A stretch of 43,281 nt of DNA from Pelagibacterium sediminicola. GTDB taxonomy: Bacteria > Pseudomonadota > Alphaproteobacteria > Rhizobiales > Devosiaceae. The stretch lies in assembly GCF_003390885.1 (NCBI RefSeq), contig NZ_QMEL01000014.1, positions 1 through 43,281 of the forward strand. Direction: 5' to 3'. Position 1 is the stretch's first letter. The number at the start of each line of letters is the position of its first letter. A program made the position numbers and the translations under genes. A model generated the notes under the pieces. That model had not been told where the DNA came from. It did not search any database and was given only the letters and a program-made list of their open reading frames with translations. Of the stretch, positions 33,471 to 41,620 are shown one piece after another.

Positions 33471-34883
33471 CTATTTTTCGACCAGGCTCGGCCATTTATG
33501 ATGAAAATCGCCGTCCCCGTCCGTCCGCTTGAACCCGTGCGCACCGAAGAAATCGCGCTGGCCCTGCGTGAGATTGGTCGTCCCATTCGCCTGCCGATAG
33601 CCATCGAAATAGGCGAGCGCCGAGGAAAGGCATGGCGAAGGGAGTTCGTTCACCGCGCAGGTGGCGACCACCGCACGCAAAGCACCGCTGCTCTCCTTCA
33701 TCAGATCGACAAAGGCCGGCTGGGTCAGAAGGTTCGCAGCGCTTCCTGAAGCAAAGGACTGAGAAATCTGGTCGAGAAACCGCGAGCGGATGATGCAGCC
33801 TGCGCGCCAGATCTTGGCGATCACATCGAGCGGCAGGTTCCAGCCGTTCTCTTCCGACGCCTTGGCCATCACGGCAAATCCTTGCGCATAAGCTGCGATC
33901 TTTCCGGCCAGAAGCGCCTTTTCCAGCGCCTCAAGCGAAATGGTCGCCTTGCCCCTGGGCGCGGCGCCATAAAGCCGCTCGCCCTCGACGCGCTCGGATT
34001 TCATCGAGGAGATGGAGCGCGCGGCGACCGCGCCTTCGATGGTGGTGGCCGAAACGCCAAGGTTGAGCGCCTCGATGGCCGACCAGCGGCCCGTGCCCTT
34101 CTGGCCCGCCGAATCGACAATGACCTCGACCAGCGGCTTGCCGGACTTGTCGTCCACTGCTTCGAGCACGTGCCCGGTGATCTCGATGAGATAGGAATCG
34201 AGCGGCCCGGCGTTCCAGTCCTTAAACACCCTGGCGCACTCGGCGGCGGACATGCCAAGCCCGTCGCGCATCACCCCGTAGATCTCGGCGATCATCTGCA
34301 TGTCGGCATATTCGATGCCGTTGTGGATCGTCTTGACGAAATGCCCCGCGCCCCCGGTCCCGAGATAGGCGCAACAGGGCTCCCCGTTGAATTTGGCCGC
34401 GATCGCCGTCAGCACCGCCTCGGCGTTCTTCCATTCGGCTTGCGAGCCGCCCACCATGATCGAGGGCCCGTGTCGAGCGCCCTCCTCGCCCCCTGACACC
34501 CCGATGCCGAGGAACCCGATCCCCGTGCCGTCGAGTTCGGCAAAGCGGCGCACCGTATCGTGGTAATTGGCGTTACCCGCATCGATGATGACATCGCCCT
34601 TTTCCAGCAGCGGCTTCAACTGCGCGATCACCGCATCGACCGGCTCGCCCGCCTTGACCATGATGATGACCGAACGCGGGGCCTTGAGCATGCCGACGAA
34701 CGCGGCAAGATCGCCCGACCCCATCACATTGTCCGAGAGATCCCCGGCTGACGCCAGAAACGCGTCGACCTTGTCGGGCGTGCGGTTATAGACCGCGACC
34801 TTGTAACCGTTATCCGCAATGTTGAGCGCAAGATTTTCGCCCATAACGCCAAGGCCGATCAGCCCGATATGTGCCTGAGTCAT
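33471..34883 (-). CDS. gnd: 6-phosphogluconate dehydrogenase, decarboxylating
   Basis: A 470-residue enzyme of the oxidative pentose phosphate pathway, producing ribulose 5-phosphate, CO2 and NADPH. The coenzyme motif is GLIGLGVMGENLALNI with NRT after the second strand (NADP preference). The substrate motifs are IGVSGGEEGARHGPSIMVGG, catalytic lysine and asparagine in HFVKTIHNGIEYADMQ, and the C-terminal tail FHHKWP. ATG 34883 follows GGAGATC. It is divergent from gntK, whose product is its substrate. Confidence 0.96.
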   Translation of the reverse strand: MTQAHIGLIGLGVMGENLALNIADNGYKVAVYNRTPDKVDAFLASAGDLSDNVMGSGDLAAFVGMLKAPRSVIIMVKAGEPVDAVIAQLKPLLEKGDVIIDAGNANYHDTVRRFAELDGTGIGFLGIGVSGGEEGARHGPSIMVGGSQAEWKNAEAVLTAIAAKFNGEPCCAYLGTGGAGHFVKTIHNGIEYADMQMIAEIYGVMRDGLGMSAAECARVFKDWNAGPLDSYLIEITGHVLEAVDDKSGKPLVEVIVDSAGQKGTGRWSAIEALNLGVSATTIEGAVAARSISSMKSERVEGERLYGAAPRGKATISLEALEKALLAGKIAAYAQGFAVMAKASEENGWNLPLDVIAKIWRAGCIIRSRFLDQISQSFASGSAANLLTQPAFVDLMKESSGALRAVVATCAVNELPSPCLSSALAYFDGYRQANGTTNLTQGQRDFFGAHGFKRTDGDGDFHHKWPSLVEK

Positions 34884-35033
34884 TTGTGATCTCCAGAGTG
34901 GAACAAGGTTTTCGCACAGCCCGCGCACAAGGTCAAAACGCCCCGGTGCAATCGTCCCGTGCCCGATGTAAAGTTCCCTGTCGCTTCGGACGAGAAGCTT
35001 TTCTCGGCGCCGAAATGCGGTATAGAATCAAGA

Positions 35034-35047
35034 TGTAATCGATTGCA
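35034..35047. promoter_or_regulatory. LacI/GntR-type operator upstream of gntK
   Basis: TGTAATCGATTGCA is a near-perfect 14-base palindrome with the central CG typical of LacI-family operators. It lies 16 bases before ATG 35064, downstream of a TATAGAAT -10-like box at about 35021, where a bound repressor would block transcription. No LacI-family regulator gene is in the window. Confidence 0.55.
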
Positions 35048-35063
35048 ACGGCCGGGAGAAGCC

Positions 35064-35594
35064 ATGCGGCACATGAAGGGTTCAACAACAAAGGCCGCCC
35101 GGCTCATCGTCGTGATGGGGGTTTCGGGGGCCGGAAAGACCACCATCGGCGAAAGGCTGGCCGATGCGCTGGCCGTTCCCTTCATCGACGCCGACAATCT
35201 CCACCCCCGCGCCAATGTGGAAAAGATGCGCGGCGGCAGCCCGCTTGAGGACGCGGACCGCTGGCCCTGGCTCGAAATCGTCGCCGATGCCATGCGCAAC
35301 ACCGCCGACAAGCAGGGCCGGGTCGTCTGCGCCTGCTCGGCGCTGCGCCGCGACTATCGCGATCACCTGATCGACAAGGCGGGCGAGCCGATCGCCTTCG
35401 TGCTGCTCCATGGCGACAAGGAGTTGATCGCCGAACGCCAGGCCAACCGCACCGGCCATTTCATGCCCCCGGCCCTGCTCGACAGCCAGTTCGCAACGCT
35501 CGAACCGTTCGAGGACGACGAACTGGGCATCACGCTCGACGTGGCCTATGCGGTGGACGATCTGGTAACGCAGGCGGTGGGGTTTTTGCAGTAG
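35064..35594 (+). CDS. gntK: Gluconokinase
   Basis: A 176-residue P-loop kinase that phosphorylates D-gluconate to 6-phosphogluconate. Walker A is GVSGAGKTTIGERLA. The gluconate kinase blocks FIDADNLHPRANVEKMRGGSPL, DRWPWLE, CSALRRDYRD and GHFMPPALLDSQFATLE follow in order. ATG 35064 has GGGAGAAG upstream; the open frame from 34959 covers the promoter and operator. Divergent arrangement with gnd links gluconate use to the pentose phosphate pathway. No gluconate permease is adjacent. Confidence 0.94.
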   Translation: MRHMKGSTTKAARLIVVMGVSGAGKTTIGERLADALAVPFIDADNLHPRANVEKMRGGSPLEDADRWPWLEIVADAMRNTADKQGRVVCACSALRRDYRDHLIDKAGEPIAFVLLHGDKELIAERQANRTGHFMPPALLDSQFATLEPFEDDELGITLDVAYAVDDLVTQAVGFLQ

Positions 35595-35625
35595 GGTAGA
35601 CCGGTGGACCGGCGTTCTGGCGCGG

Positions 35626-35773
35626 GCATCGCAGCACCCCTCACCCCCAACCCCTCTCCCTCAAGGGGAGAGGGGGGCTCAAGAGCCGAGGAGCCCCGGA
35701 TACCCTTCTCCCCTTGAGGGAGAAGGTGGCCTTTCGCGTGAAGCGAAAGGTCGGATGAGGGGTGTTGCGATGC
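35626..35773. repeat. Palindromic intergenic repeat, copy 6
   Basis: It begins GCATCGCAGCACCCCTC shortly after the gntK stop and ends GGTGTTGCGATGC. It has the same arm order as copies 2, 3 and 5. The 536-base gap 35595..36130 contains this repeat and the second MITE-like element; I see no gene in it. Confidence 0.85.
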
Positions 35774-35868
35774 CAGCAAGCCACGCCGGGCGCCGCCAAT
35801 ACGCGCCCATAAAAACGCCGCCCCGGAAAATCCCGGAACGGCGCACCATCATGGATGAAGGCCGGCTT

Positions 35869-36133
35869 TAGAGTGCCTAACAAAACCAGAGATGGTCACG
35901 ATGGGGTTTGGACGAGTCGGATGCAAGGACAGGCGCGCGGGCGATACCGGGGGTATCGCCAAGCGACTGGACACGGCAGGCGGCCGTCCAAACCCCACCT
36001 GCGGCGCGCGGAATTTGTCCATCCGCTGCGTTCCCGCGTTTGCCGATACCTTGGTATCGGCTGCACGCGGCGCCTTGCGGGCTGAACAAATTGCGCGCGT
36101 CGTGGCCGTCTCTGGTTTTGTTAGGCACTCTTA
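35869..36133. mobile_element. MITE-like element, copy 2 (265 bp, inverted relative to copy 1)
   Basis: It is a close match along its whole length to the reverse complement of 15338..15603, with scattered substitutions (AACAAAACCAGAGA for AACAGAACCAGAGA). Both internal GATACC-type palindromes are kept. The termini are TAGAGTGCCTAACA and TGTTAGGCACTCTTA-like, so the left edge has lost one base. TA is again present at both edges. The right edge coincides with the stop codon of the CsbD gene. Confidence 0.85.
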
Positions 36134-36313
36134 ATGCTTCAGCGCGTCGCGGGCGGCGTCCTTGGCTTTGCCGACCTTGTCCTGAACGTGGCCCTTGGCC
36201 TTGTCCATCTTGCCTTCGGCCTGGAGTTTCTTGTTGTCGGTCGCCTTGCCGGCGGCTTCCTTGACGGCGCCCTTGGCCTTGTTGCCGGCGCCCTTTATTT
36301 CGTCCTTGTGCAT
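36131..36313 (-). CDS. CsbD family stress protein
   Basis: A 60-residue, highly charged, lysine- and alanine-rich protein (MHKDEIKGAGNKAKGAVKEA) with the repeated KGKxK/KAKG pattern of CsbD proteins, which are small, abundant, stress-induced and poorly structured. Role unknown. The final TAA lies on the terminal bases of MITE copy 2, so the insertion landed exactly at the end of this gene. No further gene follows on this strand before gntK. Confidence 0.9.
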   Translation of the reverse strand: MHKDEIKGAGNKAKGAVKEAAGKATDNKKLQAEGKMDKAKGHVQDKVGKAKDAARDALKH

Positions 36314-36423
36314 GGTGTTCCTCGCATGACGGACGGGATTGTCCGCTCGCCAGAAGAACGCCGGACGGCGAAGCCGGGTTCCGGGGCTCTGCCCTACATC
36401 GTGGTTTCCCCTATTCGGCGCGT

Positions 36424-37179
36424 CTACTGCGCCGAATAGGCGCCATCGACGAGATGGTACGATCCGGTGATGAACGAGGCCCGGTCCGAAAGGAGGAACG
36501 CCGTCAGGGCCGCCACCTCCTCGGGCTCGCCCAACCGCCCGATGGGATGGCGTCCCACGAGCATTTTCCGGGTTGCGTCATCGAGGCCCTCATCGATCAG
36601 GGGGGTGTTGATGAAGGCCGGGCCCACCGCGTTGACGCGGATGCCCCTGGCCGAATACTCGACCGCCGCCGTTTTCGTCAGGCCCACCACGCCATGCTTG
36701 GCCGCGACATAGGCAGCGGCCGTGGCAAAGCCGTTCGTGCCCAGGATCGAGGCCATGTTGACGATGGAGCCGCCGCCCCGCCGCAACATCGCAGCGATCT
36801 CGTAGCGGGTGCAGTAAAAGACGGAATCGAGGTTGACCGAGATCACCTTGTGCCAGCCCTCGATGCTGTAATCGCCGACCAGATTGGCCTCGCCGCCGAT
36901 ACCCGCATTGTTGACCGCCCAATCGAGGCCCCCATACTGCTGTTCGGTAAAGGCAACCATCGCCTCCACCGCCGCCGCATTGGTGACATCGATCTCATGA
37001 ACGGCGGCGGTGCCGCCCTTTTCGGCGATCTCATCGGCCACCGCTTGCGCGTGCTCGACATTGAGGTCCGCCACAACGACACGCGCCCCGCCCGCCGCCA
37101 GTTCGCGCGCTATGGCCGCCCCGATGCCCGAACCTCCGCCCGTCACCAGCGCAACCTTGTCCTGATATTCCCCGGCCAT
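36424..37179 (-). CDS. SDR family oxidoreductase
   Basis: A 251-residue classical short-chain dehydrogenase. The cofactor motif is VTGGGSGIGAAIA, with an acidic residue after strand 2 (VADLN, NAD preference). The fold motif is NNAGIGG, the catalytic serine is in NMASILG, and the catalytic YxxxK is YVAAKHG. The C-terminal DRASFITGSYHLVDGAYSAQ is typical of the glucose 1-dehydrogenase/3-oxoacyl reductase-like group; the substrate is unknown. ATG 37179 follows GGAGGCACGTC. Confidence 0.9.
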   Translation of the reverse strand: MAGEYQDKVALVTGGGSGIGAAIARELAAGGARVVVADLNVEHAQAVADEIAEKGGTAAVHEIDVTNAAAVEAMVAFTEQQYGGLDWAVNNAGIGGEANLVGDYSIEGWHKVISVNLDSVFYCTRYEIAAMLRRGGGSIVNMASILGTNGFATAAAYVAAKHGVVGLTKTAAVEYSARGIRVNAVGPAFINTPLIDEGLDDATRKMLVGRHPIGRLGEPEEVAALTAFLLSDRASFITGSYHLVDGAYSAQ

Positions 37180-37380
37180 GACGTGCCTCCTTTTGAAATT
37201 GGCAGTTGGTGCCTCGACCATCTTGCATCCGCACGCCGACGACGTTGACCGAGATCAACCTCCGACGCGGAGATAAAGTTTCATTAGCCATAGACGCAAG
37301 CGTAACGGCGCGGAAACGTTCCTTAACCGCCGGCTGTGTCATACTGCCCCTAAGGAGAGGCGTATCGTTGGAGGGACGGC

Positions 37381-37698
37381 ATGAGAACGCTTTCGCGTCA
37401 GGAACTGGCGTTGATGCTGGTCTGGGCATTTCGGGAACAGCAGGTGGAAACCGCGCTTGCCCCGCACACCGATGCCCTGACGCTTTATCATAATGTGATG
37501 GCCCTGCCGGTCGACGAGGCCGCCGCCATCGTCAGTTGCGCGCGGATGGGTAATGTCGCGCCCTCCGATCCGCTGTTGCTGGCGCGCTGGACGCGCGGGC
37601 TGTGCCTCTTGCGCGATCTGATCCAGCAACCGCTGTGTGAGCTGACCATCACGAAACCAGAGTCCGAAACAAGACCACACCCCGCTTCCGCGGCCTGA
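37381..37698 (+). CDS. Hypothetical protein
   Basis: A 105-residue, mainly helical, soluble protein preceded by a strong GGAGGGAC ribosome binding site six bases before the ATG. I recognise no domain. The segment LARWTRGLCLLRDLIQQPLCEL is the most distinctive, and the C-terminus is polar. It stands alone between the divergent SDR gene and the EF-hand gene. It is taken as real because of the ribosome binding site and a GC-rich codon pattern like its neighbours. Confidence 0.6.
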   Translation: MRTLSRQELALMLVWAFREQQVETALAPHTDALTLYHNVMALPVDEAAAIVSCARMGNVAPSDPLLLARWTRGLCLLRDLIQQPLCELTITKPESETRPHPASAA

Positions 37699-37884
37699 TC
37701 GAAAAGGGGCCGAATGGGGGCGAAAATGCCTTCAAATTTTCGTGATAAGGCCCTTTGGGCGCCCGTCCGCCGCCCCAAAGCGCCAGCACATTCCGCTCAC
37801 GGTTTCGCGATTTGCCGCGTTGCCGTCGGCGGCAGGGTTTCTTCCACCGCCGTTTTCAAAAACTCGACATGGAGCATGAAACCC

Positions 37885-38130
37885 ATGAAAAAGATTGTAG
37901 CTCTTGCCACCCTTCTGGGCCTTTCCCTCGCCGCACCGGCCTTTGCGCAGGGCGCCGTCGATTTCGACACGCTCGACGCCAATATGGACGGCGCCGTGAG
38001 CTTTGAGGAACTCCAGGTGGCGCTTCCCGCCATCACCCAGGACGACTTCACGCTTCTGGACGCCGATGGCGACGGCGCGCTCTCGCGCGAAGAATTCACA
38101 GCTCTCCTGGAAGCGCCTGCAGCCGAGTAG
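37885..38130 (+). CDS. Exported EF-hand protein
   Basis: An 81-residue protein with a Sec signal peptide (MKKIVALATLLGLSLAAPAFAQ) and two EF-hand loops. The first is DANMDGAVSFEEL and the second DADGDGALSREEF, both with acidic residues at positions 1, 3, 5 and 12. It probably binds calcium in the periplasm; its partner is unknown. ATG 37885 is ten bases after GGAG; ATG 37876 is too close to that site. A perfect hairpin follows, separating it from the response regulator gene. Confidence 0.87.
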   Translation: MKKIVALATLLGLSLAAPAFAQGAVDFDTLDANMDGAVSFEELQVALPAITQDDFTLLDADGDGALSREEFTALLEAPAAE

Positions 38131-38142
38131 GCCCTCCAACGG

Positions 38143-38171
38143 CACGATGCCGCCAGAACGGCGGCATCGTG
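38143..38171. terminator. Hairpin between convergent genes (no T-run)
   Basis: CACGATGCCGCC (38143..38154) pairs perfectly with GGCGGCATCGTG (38160..38171) across AGAAC. It lies between the facing EF-hand and response-regulator genes and probably ends or protects both transcripts. The lack of a T-run makes it an atypical terminator. Confidence 0.6.
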
Positions 38172-38220
38172 TCCCCAAGACAGCCGACCCCAATGTCCGG
38201 GGGCAAAGGCGTGCGTTCTT

Positions 38221-38868
38221 CTATCGTCCAGGAGATTTTTCGCTCAATCCAAGCCTTGCCGCATGCCAGGATGCTTCGGCGCGCGAGGAAATGCCAAGCT
38301 TGCGATAGATACCCTTGATGTAGCCCGCCACGGTGTTTTCCGAGATCTCCAGTGTGCCGGCGACCTCGCCATTGCGCAGGCCGCGCCCGATCAGCCCAAG
38401 CACCTCGCGCTCGCGTGCCGTCAGATCGTCGTCCGGGGCGGCCGGGCCGGTCCTGCGGAAATGCTCCATGATCCGGCGCGCCACCGAGGGCGAAAGCGCG
38501 GGGATGCCTTCGGCCATCTGCTTGAGCTGGCGGATCAGCAGATCCTGAGGCTGCTCCTTGAGCAGATAGCCCTGCGCACCGGCCGACAACGCGCCGACTA
38601 TGGAAGCATCATCGCCCATGACCGTGGTGACGACGCAGACCGTTTCGGGGCGCAGCAGGCGCAGATTGCGCAACACGTCGAGGCCCGAACCGTCAGGCAG
38701 GCCGAGGTCGATCAGCGCCACGTCATAATCGCGCGCGGCGGCCTGGGCGATCCCGGCGCGCATGCTGGGCGCATCGTGAATGTCGCAATCGGGAAACGCC
38801 GCACAGACGATCTCGGTCAGCCAGCGGCGCGTTTCGCTCAGATCCTCGACAATAAGTATCTTCGTCAT
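38221..38868 (-). CDS. Response regulator, NarL/FixJ family
   Basis: A 215-residue two-component regulator. The receiver domain (1-120) has acidic ED at 8-9, the phosphoacceptor aspartate in ALIDLGLPDGSG (about residue 53), a threonine in VTTVMGDD and the lysine in GYLLKEQP. The LuxR-type helix-turn-helix (about 148-205) has LTAREREVLGLIGRGLRNGEVA and SENTVAGYIKGIYRKLGI. It overlaps the kinase stop by one base (ATGA), so the pair is translationally coupled. It is the best candidate to bind the two CCCCCTGAAYAGGGGG palindromes nearby. Confidence 0.93.
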   Translation of the reverse strand: MTKILIVEDLSETRRWLTEIVCAAFPDCDIHDAPSMRAGIAQAAARDYDVALIDLGLPDGSGLDVLRNLRLLRPETVCVVTTVMGDDASIVGALSAGAQGYLLKEQPQDLLIRQLKQMAEGIPALSPSVARRIMEHFRRTGPAAPDDDLTAREREVLGLIGRGLRNGEVAGTLEISENTVAGYIKGIYRKLGISSRAEASWHAARLGLSEKSPGR

Positions 38869-41057
38869 CAGTTCTTCCGTACTGCATCGATTGGAAACTG
38901 CGCCTCGACGCGGGTGCCGCCAGCCGTGCTTTCAATATGAAACCGGCCACCCAGACTTGTCACCCGAGCCCGCATGTTGGCAAGGCCGTTGCCACCCCGA
39001 ACGGCATCGGGATCGAAACCTTCGCCGTCATCGGCCACCGAGACCGCGATAGCGCCGTCGTCGAGGGTGACGGCAATGCGGATCGAGGTCGCGCCGGCAT
39101 GTTTGAGCGCGTTCTGCACCGCCTCGCGGACGATCGAGCGCAATGTATGCGCCGTCGCAAGCGGCAATATTGTCGACGCTCCATTTTGCGCCCGCCAATC
39201 CATCTTCACACCGGCGGCGAAAAGATGCTCGGAAATTTGCGAACGCAGATCGGCCAGCATCTCATCGAACGACAGATCGGGACTGGAGGCATTGTTCACG
39301 ATGTCGCGCAGGTCGGTCAGCGTCTCGCGGATCATCAGGTCCTTGCGGCCGTAGTCCCTGCTATGGAGTGCGCCCATCAGTTGCACGCCGATATTGTCGT
39401 GAATATCGCGGGCGATGCGCACGCGCTCCTCGGCGACACCCTTTTCATAGGCTTCACGGCTGTCGAGCGCGTTGGCGAGCATGGCGGAAAGCTCGGCGGC
39501 CAAATCGACATCGCGCGGAGAAAACAGCCTCCGCCCCCCGCCTGCGTAGTCCAGCCGATAGCCCGGCAGCCCTCCAGGACCGGGCACGGCCAGCGCCAGA
39601 CCGTCATCGATAAGCCCCGGCATCGTCATATTGCCGCTTCGGGTTATGGAAAGCGGTCGGAACGCCTCTTCCAGCAGCGCGCGCCAGCGCGCATGCTGAT
39701 CGCGCCCCGGAGGGGTAAGCGCCACATCCATCACCTGCCGGAACAGATTTCTGTCCGCAGGTTCGCCACGGCGCAGCACGAGGCGAGCCAGCACATCGCG
39801 CAAGGGAAGCCAGGTCAGCGCCACGATCAGCAGCGATAGTGCGAAGGCCGGTGCACGTTCATCGACGATGGTGACGATCAGGAGCGCATCGAGACCGAGG
39901 AGCAGGAACACCCCGATGACATAGAAAAGAATGCGAAACGCCCATTCGTCGAGCTGAAAAAGCCGGAACCGCGCAACCCCCAGCGCAACGCCGACATAGG
40001 CGAGCAGGAAAAACAGGAAAGCCTCGCCCTGGGAGATGGTGGCGCCGAATCCAAGCAGATTGGGCGTGATGACGGTCGCAACGAAGGCGCCCGCACCGAC
40101 GATAACCGCCAGGCCGAGCCAGGTCAGCGCAGCGCGGTCGCGCGGATTGCCCTGCGCGGCCCAATACTGGATGGCGACCAGAGCCGTAATGGCGAGCATC
40201 GCAAGAACGACCGGGAGATGGAAGCCCACACCCGGCCCGCCAGCCAGTTGCAGGATATCGACGACCTGCCAGACACCGAGGATAGCGACCGGCAGCGCGA
40301 GCCAGCGCGCCGGAACCAGCCTGCGCGGATAAACGAGGAAAAGCCCGATCATGCCCGCCCCGAAGGTGAGGGCACCGATATGATTGAAGGCCGAAAGCGT
40401 GGAAAACAGCGCGCCCGGAAGCGCCAGTTCCCGCGTGGAATAGACCGCAGCCGGGAAGGCCGAGACCATGAGCCCGGTACCGGCGATGGCCAGGAACCGC
40501 GCCGCCCATTCGCCACGCCTCAGCCCCCAGATCCATGCCCCGATCCAGAAACCGGCCAACCCCACCCCGATCTGCATCCAGAAGGCCGGCGGCAGCGATG
40601 CGACGGGCCGCTGGCGTTGTGGGAAAAGCGTATAGATCCGAACCTCGTCCAGAAACGCGACACTTGCCGCGACAGACGCTTGCCGCAGGATCGCGGCGAT
40701 CTCGCCCTGCCGCGCGAAAAAGGCCCGCATGTCGGCATAGGTTTCGAGCGTATCGGGCTCCTCGATGAGATCGCCCGGAGCGATACGGATCGTGGTTCCG
40801 TCGATTCCGGTGATTGCCACAAGGGAAGCCACGGACGCCGGTATCCCCGCGCCCGGCTGATCGACCGCCGGGCTGCCCTGCTCGACGCCATCGATCCACA
40901 GTCCTTCGAAAGCGACGGGAATGGCGAGGCCGGGTTCGATCGCCAGCCTCAATCCCAGCCAGCGCTGATCCATCGCCAACCCGACCATGAACGCGGCCAG
41001 CATCACGCTGACCGCAACGGCGGCGGAAAGCAGGAGATTGGGCGTAAAGCGGGTCAA
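38868..41057 (-). CDS. Sensor histidine kinase with periplasmic loop and multi-helix membrane domain (NarL-type, ComP-like layout)
   Basis: A 729-residue kinase. One N-terminal helix (about 9-30) is followed by a periplasmic stretch of about 125 residues containing SLVAITGIDGTTIRIAPGD, which looks PDZ-like. Next come about seven more helices to about residue 420, a cytoplasmic linker, and a HisKA_3 dimerisation domain with the phosphoacceptor in RIARDIHDNIGVQLM (about residue 551). The ATPase has an N-box in REAVQNALKHAG and glycine motifs DDGEGFD and GNGLANMRARV. This layout recalls Bacillus ComP, which senses a peptide; the ligand here is unknown. The start is TTG 41057 with GGGAG upstream. 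Confidence 0.87.
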   Translation of the reverse strand: MTRFTPNLLLSAAVAVSVMLAAFMVGLAMDQRWLGLRLAIEPGLAIPVAFEGLWIDGVEQGSPAVDQPGAGIPASVASLVAITGIDGTTIRIAPGDLIEEPDTLETYADMRAFFARQGEIAAILRQASVAASVAFLDEVRIYTLFPQRQRPVASLPPAFWMQIGVGLAGFWIGAWIWGLRRGEWAARFLAIAGTGLMVSAFPAAVYSTRELALPGALFSTLSAFNHIGALTFGAGMIGLFLVYPRRLVPARWLALPVAILGVWQVVDILQLAGGPGVGFHLPVVLAMLAITALVAIQYWAAQGNPRDRAALTWLGLAVIVGAGAFVATVITPNLLGFGATISQGEAFLFFLLAYVGVALGVARFRLFQLDEWAFRILFYVIGVFLLLGLDALLIVTIVDERAPAFALSLLIVALTWLPLRDVLARLVLRRGEPADRNLFRQVMDVALTPPGRDQHARWRALLEEAFRPLSITRSGNMTMPGLIDDGLALAVPGPGGLPGYRLDYAGGGRRLFSPRDVDLAAELSAMLANALDSREAYEKGVAEERVRIARDIHDNIGVQLMGALHSRDYGRKDLMIRETLTDLRDIVNNASSPDLSFDEMLADLRSQISEHLFAAGVKMDWRAQNGASTILPLATAHTLRSIVREAVQNALKHAGATSIRIAVTLDDGAIAVSVADDGEGFDPDAVRGGNGLANMRARVTSLGGRFHIESTAGGTRVEAQFPIDAVRKN

Positions 41058-41157
41058 CAGAAGCGCATCTCCCTTTTGTACGAGAATCCGGCGGCACCGA
41101 CTGTTGCACTCTAACCGCGTTTTGTCCGCAACCTAAGAAGCGCCCAAAATTTGATGA

Positions 41158-41173
41158 CCCCCTGAATAGGGGG
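41158..41173. promoter_or_regulatory. Palindromic site 1, CCCCCTGAATAGGGGG
   Basis: Perfect six-base arms surround GAAT. It is centred 71 bases before ATG 41237 and lies in the divergent gap with the kinase gene. AATAGT, a possible -10 region, follows with its T 31.5 bases from the centre, the same spacing as at site 2. This placement around -35 suits a NarL-type activator. Confidence 0.7.
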
Positions 41174-41236
41174 GATCAGAGGCGATGGTCGTCCAATAGT
41201 TTTCAAACCGCAACGGCTTTTGTCAGGAGGACACCG

Positions 41237-41620
41237 ATGACGATCCGTCATATCGGGGTAACCGCCGTCATGCTTTCCGGCATGCTGTACACCCAGGCGG
41301 CCCCGGCACAAACCTTGGAGGAACATATGGATTGCGCCGCCGCCTTTGTGCTGCAGGGCACGATCTATCCCGAGCATCAGGCCGAAGCCATGCGGCGCGT
41401 ACCGATCGTATATCAGGCGGCGCGCCAATCGGAACCAGAGCTTGCGGGCGCAACCGACGACCAGTTCAACACGCTCACCTTCAGGCTCATGCAGGATATT
41501 CTCGCGGAAACCCTGGCTTCGGGAGATGAGGACGGTCCACTGGCGCTCATCAATCTCATCGAGAACTGCGAGATGGCTTACGGCCTCGACTGGCTGGGAC
41601 AACCGGACGGCATGCAATGA
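41237..41620 (+). CDS. Exported protein of unknown function
   Basis: A 127-residue protein with a Sec signal peptide (cleavage near PAQT, residue 25) and a mature part of about 100 residues containing two cysteines (C33 in MDCAAAFVLQG, C111 in IENCEMAYG) that may form a disulfide. It is mostly helical and acidic. I recognise no family. AGGAGG precedes ATG 41237. It is divergent from the sensor kinase, behind palindromic site 1, and overlaps the next gene by four bases (ATGA). It may be a target or an accessory sensor of the two-component system. Confidence 0.75.
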   Translation: MTIRHIGVTAVMLSGMLYTQAAPAQTLEEHMDCAAAFVLQGTIYPEHQAEAMRRVPIVYQAARQSEPELAGATDDQFNTLTFRLMQDILAETLASGDEDGPLALINLIENCEMAYGLDWLGQPDGMQ

